Origin: Pseudomonadota bacterium | Lineage (GTDB): Bacteria; Myxococcota; UBA9042; PHBI01 | Assembly (NCBI GenBank): GCA_005788935.1 | Contig: SYAK01000010.1 | Span: 1-8,579 of the forward strand | Reading direction: 5' to 3' | DNA length: 8,579 nt | In this document: positions 1-5,736 of the stretch, one piece after another | Layout: each line of letters starts with the position of its first letter | How positions within the stretch are numbered: position 1 is the first letter of the stretch | Notes under the pieces: generated by a model | The model's database searches: none | Told to the model about the DNA's origin: nothing | What the model saw: only the letters and a program-made list of their open reading frames with translations | Position numbers and translations under genes: made by a program

Positions 1-754
1 GAACCTTGAAGGTCTGACCGCCCACCTGCGTCCCGAGGTTCAAGGTCGTCGTGAACAGCAGGTCGTCGGGCCACCACGCGTTCGTCGCCTCGACGTCGTC
101 ATCCCAGCCCTCGAGGCGGACCGTCGTCAGGCTGCCCGTCGTGTTCGTGCCGCGGACGCGCGACGCGAGCGTCAGGTTCAGCGTGCGGCTCTGCCCATCG
201 TCGAAGTCCCAGAAGCCGTCGAGGTCGGCCGTCGTCGGGAGGCGCCGGTCGTCGGCGATGAGATACATCTCGTCGACGCCGAGGTCCTCGGACTCGTCCC
301 AGGCCTTGACGCTCACGACGACGAGCTTCCGCCGCTCGTTGCAGGGCCCGTCGTACCAGCCGTCCCCGTCGGTGTCGGGCCGCGTCGGCGATGTGCCCGC
401 AGCCGCCTCCTCGACGTCGGGAAGACAGTCCCCATCCGCGTCGGTGCCAGCCGCGAGCGGGTTCGGGCGGGGCACGGGGACTGGCTCGGCCTCCGCCATC
501 GCGCCAGGTGCGTCCTCGAACGCGAGCCCGTGGTCGGCCTCGTCGAGGTCCGCCGAGCGCGGCCGCCAGCCGAGATCGACGCCGTCCGCCAGCAGCGCCT
601 CGGCCGTGGGCAGGACCGCGTCCCGCGGCGCGCAGATGCTCGGCGCCAGCGGCGGCGGGGCGGCCATGGTCCCCGGATCGGAGTCATCACAGGCGGTCGC
701 GAACGCCGTCAGCGCCATCCCCGTCCACGCCTTCCAGTGTCGCCCTTCACGCAT
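1..754 (-). CDS. Asp-rich exported protein (probable lipoprotein) with TSP3-like repeats, 3' end outside window
   Basis: An open minus-strand frame runs from an ATG at 754-752 off the left edge, giving 251 codons with no stop. GGAGG lies 5 bases before the ATG and decides the start. The N-terminus (MREGRHWKAWTGMALTAFATACDD) is a short basic and hydrophobic signal ending in Cys22. The lipobox-like ATAC is imperfect, having Ala rather than Leu at -3. A Pro/Ala-rich linker follows. Residues 104-138 hold two Asp-rich calcium-loop-like units, TDADGDCLPD and DTDGDGWYDG, of the thrombospondin type 3 kind. From about residue 143 a beta-rich domain begins (KLVVVSVKAWDESEDLGVDE) and continues to the edge. 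Cys110 sits where Gly is usual in the first repeat and could pair with Cys138. It is divergent from the DoxX-like gene. Likely surface or periplasmic and calcium-binding; function unknown. The coding frame is firm, the lipidation less so. Confidence 0.82.
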   Translation of the reverse strand, partial: MREGRHWKAWTGMALTAFATACDDSDPGTMAAPPPLAPSICAPRDAVLPTAEALLADGVDLGWRPRSADLDEADHGLAFEDAPGAMAEAEPVPVPRPNPLAAGTDADGDCLPDVEEAAAGTSPTRPDTDGDGWYDGPCNERRKLVVVSVKAWDESEDLGVDEMYLIADDRRLPTTADLDGFWDFDDGQSRTLNLTLASRVRGTNTTGSLTTVRLEGWDDDVEATNAWWPDDLLFTTTLNLGTQVGGQTFKV

Positions 755-809
755 CCGTCCCTCCGGGTCTCGTGCCCAGTCTACAAGGAGGAGGGGCTCC
801 GCGCCGCCC

Positions 810-815
810 TGTCAA
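810..815 (-). promoter_or_regulatory. Candidate -35 box (TTGACA) for the Asp-rich exported protein
   Basis: The minus strand reads TTGACA, a perfect sigma-70-type -35 hexamer, 55 bases before the ATG at 754. At the usual 17-base spacing the -10 position reads TCCTCC, which is a poor match, so only the -35 half is supported by sequence. The same hexamer precedes two other minus-strand exported-protein genes in this window. Confidence 0.3.
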
Positions 816-846
816 GGCACATGCCACGACAACCACGCGCGCCTGC

Positions 847-875
847 TTGCAGTGGCGTCCGCGCCGTCCGATAAC
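847..875 (+). promoter_or_regulatory. Candidate promoter for the DoxX-like gene
   Basis: TTGCAG at 847-852 and GATAAC at 870-875 are 17 bases apart. The -10 matches TATAAT at four of six positions and the -35 matches TTGACA at three. Transcription would begin near 882, leaving a leader of about 20 bases before the ATG at 901, which fits the GGAG at the expected place. This is one of the few A/T-containing hexamers in the divergent intergenic region 755-900. Confidence 0.4.
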
Positions 876-900
876 TGGCCCGCCGCCCCTCCGGAGTCCC

Positions 901-1560
901 ATGCGTCCCGCTGAAGCCGTTCCGCGCCACCGTCGAGGCCCCCCGTTGACCGCCCTCGCACGCCTGCGCGCGGCCCGCGCGGCGTGGCTCGGGGCGGCGT
1001 GGCTGCGCGTGCTGCTCGGGTTCGCGATGTTGCCAGCCGGGATGAAGAAGATCCTTGGCGAGCCCTTCACCGATCCGGCGCTCTCCGGGCCGTTTCACGA
1101 TTTTCTCGACGCCTTTCACGCAACGGGATTCTTCTATCGCTTCGTCGGGGCGGTCCAGCTCGTCATCGCGACGCTCCTCCTGACCCAGCGCCACGCGGCC
1201 CTTGGCGCGCTGATGCTCGCCCCCGTCATCACCGCCATCGGCGTCCTCTGCTGGAGTACGGGGGCCTACCCGACCGCCGCCGTCGTGACCCTGATGACGG
1301 CTGGCACCTTCGGGCTGCTCGTCTTCGACCCGCCCGTTCGCCCGTCCGCTCCACGGCCTGTCGACTTGACCCCGTGGGGCCGAGCGGGCTGGGCCCTCAT
1401 CGCCTTCTGGCTCGTCACGACCGCGCTGCATGGCGGCGTCTATCGCCCGCGTGGCTTCGAGCCGGACGTTCCCGCGTTCTGGTCGCTGCCAGCGCTGTTC
1501 CTGTTCCCAGCCCTCGCGTGGTGGGTCGAGCGCCGTCAGGCCCGGGAACCGAGGGTCTGA
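901..1560 (+). CDS. DoxX-like integral membrane protein
   Basis: A 219-residue hydrophobic protein. The ATG at 901 has GGAG (893-896) just upstream; the frame is open much further 5' but that part is Arg/Pro-rich and lies opposite the neighbouring gene. Hydrophobic stretches lie near residues 28-47, 80-95, 99-118, 122-141, 160-178 and 191-208, so four to six membrane spans. The core, LRVLLGFAMLPAGMKKI followed by an amphipathic FHDFLDAFHATGFFYRFVGA and then QLVIATLLL, has the DoxX/DoxD-like layout: helix, short Gly-x-x-Lys turn, Phe-rich loop, then helix. Members of this superfamily are inner-membrane proteins whose molecular role is mostly unclear; some are linked to quinone or sulfur redox chemistry. 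The gene stands alone, divergent from the lipoprotein gene and 159 bases ahead of the mtnP operon, with a hairpin between. The family call is by pattern only. Confidence 0.72.
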   Translation: MRPAEAVPRHRRGPPLTALARLRAARAAWLGAAWLRVLLGFAMLPAGMKKILGEPFTDPALSGPFHDFLDAFHATGFFYRFVGAVQLVIATLLLTQRHAALGALMLAPVITAIGVLCWSTGAYPTAAVVTLMTAGTFGLLVFDPPVRPSAPRPVDLTPWGRAGWALIAFWLVTTALHGGVYRPRGFEPDVPAFWSLPALFLFPALAWWVERRQAREPRV

Positions 1561-1573
1561 GCAGCCCGTCCGC

Positions 1574-1618
1574 CTCGGCTCGCGGTCCGCGGGGTCCGCC
1601 CGCGGGGAGGCCGCCGAG
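1574..1618 (+). terminator. Nested GC-rich hairpin after the DoxX-like gene
   Basis: An inner perfect stem CCGCGGG (1587-1593) pairs with CCCGCGG (1599-1605) around the 5-base loop GTCCG. It sits inside an outer stem CTCGGC (1574-1579) pairing with GCCGAG (1613-1618). The structure starts 14 bases after the stop of the DoxX-like gene and lies about 100 bases ahead of mtnP. There is no T-run, as is common in high-G+C genomes. It could be a terminator for the upstream gene or a structured leader if mtnP is reached by read-through. The remaining gap 1561-1719 contains no gene that I can support. Confidence 0.45.
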
Positions 1619-1719
1619 TTCTCGTCCAGCGACACGCCGCGCGCCGTGGTTGCACCGCCGCGCGTGAGGTGATAGGCACCCGCCCGAGCGCCTTTCCACC
1701 GCCCTCCCAGAGCAGACCG

Positions 1720-2652
1720 ATGTCCACGCAGCACGACCCGACCCAACTCCGGCCAGCCATCGGTGTCATCGGCGGCAGCGGTCTCTACGCCCTGTCGGGC
1801 GTCACGGACCTCGTCGAGGTCATCGTCGACACGCCGTTCGGGGCCCCGTCGGACGCGCTGCTCATCGGGCGCGTCGACGACGTCCCCGTCGCCTTCCTGC
1901 CGCGCCACGGACGCGGGCACCGGGTGCCACCACACGCAATCAATTACCGGGCCAACCTCTGGGCGATGAAGTCTGTCGGCGTCTCGCGGAACTTCTCCGT
2001 CAGCGCCGTCGGCTCGCTGCGCGAGGACATCGCGCCAGGCGACCTCGTCCTCGTCGACCAGTTCATCGACCGCACCCGCAACCGGCCGTCAACCTTCCTC
2101 GAGGACGGCGGCGTCGGGCACGTCTCGATCGCGGACCCGGTCTGTCCGGTTGGCCGCGCGCTCCTGCTCGATGCGGGCCGGGCTGTCGCCGCGTCGACCC
2201 CCTTCCAGCTTCACGACGGCGGCGCCTACGTCTGCATCGATGGGCCGGCCTTCTCGACCCGCGCCGAGTCGCACATGTTCCGCAGCTGGGGCGCCTCGGT
2301 CGTCGGCATGACGAACCTGCCCGAGGCCCGCCTCGCGCGCGAGGCCGAGATCGGCTACGCGACGCTCGCGATGGCGACCGATTACGACTGCTGGCACCCC
2401 GATCACGACCACGTCACGGTCGACGCGGTCATCGCCGTCATGAAGGCCAACGTCGCAAACGCCCAGGCGGTCCTTCGCCACGCGATCAAGGCTGCCGCAA
2501 CGGCCGCGCCGTCGCCGGCCTGGCGCGCCCTCGACAACGCCATCATGACCGTGCCCAGCCTCATCCCGGCGGCCACTCGCGCCCGCCTCGCCCCGATCCT
2601 CGCCCGCCTCGCCTCGCCAGGCGGCCCGCTTCATATGGAGAACGCGCCATGA
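1720..2652 (+). CDS. mtnP: S-methyl-5'-thioadenosine phosphorylase
   Basis: A 310-residue cytoplasmic enzyme of the PNP/MTAP family. It cleaves methylthioadenosine with phosphate to adenine and methylthioribose-1-phosphate, the entry to methionine/adenine salvage. Motifs in order: GVIGGSGLYAL (15-25), the phosphate loop with Ser20; RHGRGH (62-67) with phosphate-site Arg62/His63; INYRANLWAMKSVGV (74-88); SAVGSLREDIAPGDLVLVDQFIDRT (95-119); GPAFSTRAES (175-184); GMTNLPEARLAREAE (196-210) with Met197; and TDYDCWH (220-226). The two Asp residues, 221 and 223, are those that select 6-amino purines in human MTAP, favouring methylthioadenosine over inosine-type substrates. The ATG at 1720 places the start 14 codons before the GVIGG strand; a GTG at 1669 would add 17 residues with no family similarity. 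The upstream ribosome site is weak. The stop overlaps the kinase start (ATGA), so the two are translationally coupled. Confidence 0.93.
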   Translation: MSTQHDPTQLRPAIGVIGGSGLYALSGVTDLVEVIVDTPFGAPSDALLIGRVDDVPVAFLPRHGRGHRVPPHAINYRANLWAMKSVGVSRNFSVSAVGSLREDIAPGDLVLVDQFIDRTRNRPSTFLEDGGVGHVSIADPVCPVGRALLLDAGRAVAASTPFQLHDGGAYVCIDGPAFSTRAESHMFRSWGASVVGMTNLPEARLAREAEIGYATLAMATDYDCWHPDHDHVTVDAVIAVMKANVANAQAVLRHAIKAAATAAPSPAWRALDNAIMTVPSLIPAATRARLAPILARLASPGGPLHMENAP

Positions 2653-3563
2653 GCCTCGTCGTCATCGGTTCCGTCGCCTACGACAGCATCGCCACCCCGC
2701 TCGGCGCACGCGACGACATGCTCGGCGGGTCGGGCACCTTCTTCTCGCTCGCCGCCTCGCACTTCGTCCGCCCGTCGGTCGTGGCCGTCGTCGGCGAGGA
2801 CTTCCGGGCCGACGACATCGCGCTCCTCGAGGCCCACGGCGTCGACCTCGCCGGGCTGGAGCGGACCGAGGGTCGCACCTTCCGCTGGGGCGGCCGCTAC
2901 CACGACGACATGAACGGGCGCGACACGCTCTTTACCGAGCTGAATGTCTTCGAGGCCTTCGAGCCCAAATTGACGCCCATCCAGCGCCAGAGCCCGTTCG
3001 TCTTCCTCGGCAACATCCAGCCGCGCCTTCAGGCGAGCGTCCTCGAGCAGGTCTCGGCGCCGCGCTTCGTGGCGGCCGACACGATGAACCTGTGGATCCA
3101 CATCGCGAAGGACGGGCTCCTCGACGTGCTGCGCCGCATCGACGCGCTCTTCCTGAACGACGAGGAGGCCCGCGAGCTGACCGGCAAGCGCTCGGTCGTA
3201 CTTGCCGCCCGCGCCATTCAGGCCCTCGGCCCATCGCTCGTCGTCATCAAGCGCGGTGAGCACGGCGCCATTGTCTTCAATGAGGACGACATCTTCTACA
3301 CGCCGGCCTACCCGCTCGAGCACGTCGTCGACCCGACGGGAGCGGGCGACACCTTCGCGGGCGGCTTCGTCGGGCACCTCGCCTCGACGGGCGACGTCTC
3401 GGCCACCAACGTGCGCAAGGCCGCGGTCGTCGGCAGCGTGCTCGCGAGCTTCTGCGTCGAGGGCTACGGCGTCGAGCGGCTGACGGGCATCGACCGCGCG
3501 GCCATCCGCGAGCGCGCCGAGCGCTTTGCCAAGCTCGTCCGCTTCGACCTGCCCGAACTCTGA
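2649..3563 (+). CDS. PfkB/ribokinase-family kinase, ribokinase-like group C
   Basis: A 304-residue kinase. The ATG lies inside the mtnP stop (ATGA), with GGAG at 2637-2640 serving as ribosome site. Strand one is VVIGSVAYDSI (4-14). The substrate-lid region is GGSGTFFSLAAS (26-37), which lacks the Asn of typical ribokinases. RYHDDMNGRDTLFTELNVF (83-101) and FLGNIQP (119-125) follow. The NxxE-type motif is NDEE (170-173), VIKRGEHGA (199-207) precedes the anion hole, and DPTGAGDTFAGGF (228-240) carries catalytic Asp234. ATP-dependent phosphorylation of a sugar or nucleoside hydroxyl is therefore expected, and all core catalytic residues are present. The pattern matches what is known as ribokinase-like group C, for which I know of no established substrate. 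Coupling to mtnP suggests a nucleoside or pentose from the same salvage route, for example adenosine or a 5-modified ribose, but that is inference from position. Confidence 0.88.
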   Translation: MSLVVIGSVAYDSIATPLGARDDMLGGSGTFFSLAASHFVRPSVVAVVGEDFRADDIALLEAHGVDLAGLERTEGRTFRWGGRYHDDMNGRDTLFTELNVFEAFEPKLTPIQRQSPFVFLGNIQPRLQASVLEQVSAPRFVAADTMNLWIHIAKDGLLDVLRRIDALFLNDEEARELTGKRSVVLAARAIQALGPSLVVIKRGEHGAIVFNEDDIFYTPAYPLEHVVDPTGAGDTFAGGFVGHLASTGDVSATNVRKAAVVGSVLASFCVEGYGVERLTGIDRAAIRERAERFAKLVRFDLPEL

Positions 3564-3573
3564 GGCCATCGCG

Positions 3574-4362
3574 ATGACGAACCCCCTCGTTCAGGCGGCG
3601 CTCGGTGCAGCCTCCGGGCCCACCCTCGCGGCGGCCATGGAGCGCCTCGCCGACACGCCCTTGCCCCGCCCGGCGATGACCGCCCTCATCCACGCCTACG
3701 CGCGTGGCTTCGGCGTCAACCTCGCCGAGGCCGAGCACCCGCCCGAGGCCTACCGCACGCTGAACGACTTCTTCACGCGCGGGCTTCGAGCCGGGCTGCG
3801 ACCGATCTCGACGGCGTCGGTCGTCTCGCCCGCCGACGGGCGCCTGTCGCTCTTTGACCGCCTCGATGGCGACGGGAACCTGCCCGAGGGCGCGACGGTC
3901 AAGGGGCAGGGCTGGACGGCGGCCGAGCTGCTCGGACGTCCCGACCGGGCCCTCGCGCACGGCCACGTGGCCGTCGTCTACCTCTCGCCGCGCGACTACC
4001 ACCGGGTGCATGCGCCGTCCGCTGGCACGGTGACCCGCGTCTCGGCCATCCCGGGCGCCCGCTACCCGGTGAACGCGATCGGCCTGCGCCACGTGCCGAG
4101 CCTCTTCGCCCGCAACCTGCGGACCGTCGTGACGCTCGCGACGCCTGCGGGGCATGACCTCCACGTGGTCTTCGTCGGCGCCACCAACGTCGGTCGCATC
4201 ACCACCTCGGTCGCGGTGGGCGACGTGATCGCGGCGGGCGACGAGCTCGGGCGCTTCAATCTCGGCTCGACTGTCGTCCTGCTCTGGCCCGCTGGCGCCG
4301 CAGACCGCACCGTGCTCGCGGCTGGCGGCTTCATCCGGATGGGCGAGCCGCTGCTGGCCTGA
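3574..4362 (+). CDS. psd: Phosphatidylserine decarboxylase proenzyme
   Basis: A 262-residue membrane-associated enzyme that converts phosphatidylserine to phosphatidylethanolamine. It is self-processing, and its pyruvoyl cofactor comes from an internal serine. Visible landmarks: YRTLNDFFTRGLRAGLRPI (60-78); SPADGR (85-90) with Asp88; VKGQGWTAAELLG (109-121), the segment usually written as VKG.xxxxxLLG; YLSPRDYHRVHAP (136-148) with His143 and His146; PGARYPVN (160-167); VGATNVGRI (201-209); and the cleavage site LGST (230-233). Cleavage between Gly231 and Ser232 would give a 231-residue beta chain and a 31-residue pyruvoyl alpha chain. The Asp-His-Ser set of the PSD-B type is complete. Length fits the short form of Bacillus type rather than the longer E. 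coli form. The ATG at 3574 has GAGG (3562-3565) overlapping the kinase stop; the gap to the kinase is 10 bases, so it is third in the operon. No phosphatidylserine synthase is present in the window. Confidence 0.95.
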   Translation: MTNPLVQAALGAASGPTLAAAMERLADTPLPRPAMTALIHAYARGFGVNLAEAEHPPEAYRTLNDFFTRGLRAGLRPISTASVVSPADGRLSLFDRLDGDGNLPEGATVKGQGWTAAELLGRPDRALAHGHVAVVYLSPRDYHRVHAPSAGTVTRVSAIPGARYPVNAIGLRHVPSLFARNLRTVVTLATPAGHDLHVVFVGATNVGRITTSVAVGDVIAAGDELGRFNLGSTVVLLWPAGAADRTVLAAGGFIRMGEPLLA

Positions 4363-4375
4363 CGAAACGTCAGCC
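4356..4375. terminator. Hairpin between convergent stops of psd and the DUF3095 gene
   Basis: CTGACG (4359-4364), loop AAA and CGTCAG (4368-4373) form a perfect 6-bp stem. It is lengthened by GG (4356-4357) with CC (4374-4375) around a bulged C. The stem contains both TGA stop codons, psd at 4360-4362 and the minus-strand gene at 4372-4370. It can fold in either transcript and is the only structure in the 7-base gap, so it may act as a compact two-way terminator. No T-tract is present. Confidence 0.4.
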
Positions 4376-5641
4376 TTCGGCGAGCTGCTGCTTCAGCCGG
4401 ATCGCGGCCATCGCGTAGCCCCCGTCGGCGCCGTCGACGAAGTGGACATGGCTGTCGGCCGCAAACGAGAAGACGGCGCACGTCATGACCGCAGCCCCTG
4501 AGGCGTGGACGCCGTAGCAGAGGCGGCCCGCCGCGTGGGCGTGCGCGAGCCACGCCTCGAGCGCTCGGGCGCGCGCCTCAGGCAGCTCGACGATCATGCG
4601 CAACATCCCGTCGAACTTGCGGAAATCGGTGCGTGCGACCGTGGACGGCAGGTAGGTCGCCGGCCTGACCGTCAGGCTTCGGAGCCCGAGGCGGAACATC
4701 GCGTTGCCGAGGACGCCGTCCAGCCAGACCGCCACCGCGGTGCGCAGGCGAGCGATCCACGACCGCCCGAAGCCGCGGGTGGCCCGCGTGAGGCCGAGCG
4801 TCGAGGGCGTCCAGACGTCCTTTCGAAGCGCCTGCAACGGGACAGGGTGCCCGTGCGGCCCATCCGGGGTCGAGGCGGGCTGGGGCGCCGCGTCGGCGTC
4901 GGCGGCGAGCTGGTCGATGACGCGATAGACGTCCCGGTAGGTCGCCTCGGCGTCTTCACCACGCGCGAGAACAAGCAGGGCGATGACGACGCCGCGCCGC
5001 GCCGCGAAGGGCTCCCAGTTGCAGGAGAGGCCGCCGAGATCGGCTGGCGGCACGATGCGGTCCGTGTCGACGAGGAAGCGGCTGTCCGGTGCCTTGATCC
5101 AGGCCTCGGCGGCCGCGATCCCGTCCCCGCGCAACATCGTCAGCGTGTCCGTACCTGCGAGGCGCAACCGGCACACACCGACGCTGAGGCCTGCGGCGGT
5201 CAGCGCCGAGGCCGGGACGCGACCGACCCGCAGGGACAGGCCGTGGGCGCCCTCGGCCATCGCCGCGACCGCCACGAGGGCCTGCTCGACGGCGTCTGCG
5301 TCCTGGGCGTGGACGACGAGGGTCGCCCCATCTCCGCCGAAGGCCCAGCCAATCCGGTCGCTGCGGGCGTCGCGCGGCGTCGCATCCGCAGGCGGTCGTC
5401 CCGCGGCGTTGATGGCGGCCACGATGCAGGCGGCGCCGACAAGGTTGACGGACCGATAGCCGCCGCGCGCGATAGCGCCCGTCGAGTCGCGGACATCCGT
5501 CAGGAATACGACCCAGTCTTGTGGCAGGGCTGCGTATTGCGATGCGTCAAGCACCTCCACGAACGCGCCGACAGGTGTCAGGTCCGCGAGGAAGTCGGCT
5601 TGGCCTGGGTTCGAAGCGATCACCTCGGGCCGGGTTGTCAC
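4370..5641 (-). CDS. DUF3095 protein, class III nucleotide cyclase-like
   Basis: A 423-residue cytoplasmic protein that matches the DUF3095 pattern along its whole length. The N-terminal half begins FLADLTPVGAFVEVLDASQY (17-36) and reads WVVFLTDVRDSTGAI (43-57), then VNLVGAACIVAAINA (65-79), FGGDGATLVV (101-110) and LSLRVGRVP (135-143). The layout, beta strand-Asp49-RDST followed by GGDGA with Asp104, parallels the two metal-binding Asp residues of class III adenylate/guanylate cyclases. The C-terminal half ends with TDFRKFDGMLRMIVELP (338-354), RLCYGVHASGAAVMTC (373-388) and VHFVDGADGGYAMAAIRLKQQL (399-420), all typical of the family. A linker rich in Ala, Pro and Asp lies near 246-266. The GTG at 5641 follows an in-frame TGA by two codons, so this or a later codon is the start; no strong ribosome site is visible. 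Cyclase activity is unproven. It is convergent with psd and divergent from the next gene. Confidence 0.85.
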   Translation of the reverse strand: MTTRPEVIASNPGQADFLADLTPVGAFVEVLDASQYAALPQDWVVFLTDVRDSTGAIARGGYRSVNLVGAACIVAAINAAGRPPADATPRDARSDRIGWAFGGDGATLVVHAQDADAVEQALVAVAAMAEGAHGLSLRVGRVPASALTAAGLSVGVCRLRLAGTDTLTMLRGDGIAAAEAWIKAPDSRFLVDTDRIVPPADLGGLSCNWEPFAARRGVVIALLVLARGEDAEATYRDVYRVIDQLAADADAAPQPASTPDGPHGHPVPLQALRKDVWTPSTLGLTRATRGFGRSWIARLRTAVAVWLDGVLGNAMFRLGLRSLTVRPATYLPSTVARTDFRKFDGMLRMIVELPEARARALEAWLAHAHAAGRLCYGVHASGAAVMTCAVFSFAADSHVHFVDGADGGYAMAAIRLKQQLAEG

Positions 5642-5736
5642 GGGTCGTCAACGGTCAAGCACGAAAGTTTGAAGATCGGACCGTGACTGGCGTCGAGGGC
5701 CGGCCGCGCGAGACGCGGATGACACCGAGGAACATC

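Noticed and set aside
786..795. AGGAGGAGGG on the plus strand, a strong Shine-Dalgarno look-alike
   Set aside because: No start codon follows at a usable distance with a plausible frame.
391..900. N-terminal extension of the DoxX-like frame
   Set aside because: Lies antisense to the Asp-rich exported gene and is Arg/Pro-rich; the start at 901 has a ribosome site and leads directly into the membrane domain.
1650..1678. TTGCAC and TAGGCA with 17-base spacing ahead of mtnP as a promoter
   Set aside because: Only half of the -35 and two positions of the -10 match; too weak in such G+C-rich DNA, though the operon promoter must lie in or before this gap.
1669..1719. Longer mtnP start at a GTG
   Set aside because: The added 17 residues are Pro/Ser-rich and do not resemble the family, which starts shortly before GVIGGSG.
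781..1935. 384-codon minus-strand open frame opposite the DoxX-like gene and mtnP start
   Set aside because: Arg/Gly/Asp-rich low-complexity product without motifs; it is the antisense shadow of a G/C-ending coding frame.
2631..3569. 312-codon minus-strand frame opposite the kinase
   Set aside because: Exact antisense of a gene with intact family motifs; the product is Arg/Asp/Glu/Val-rich and resembles nothing.
5228..5240. 13-base match CCGCAGGGACAGG, repeated at 8548-8560
   Set aside because: One copy is inside the DUF3095 gene and the other in a leader; no shared flanks, so chance in G+C-rich DNA.
4505..5686. 393-codon plus-strand frame opposite the DUF3095 gene
   Set aside because: The minus strand carries the full DUF3095 pattern; this frame is an Arg-rich shadow.
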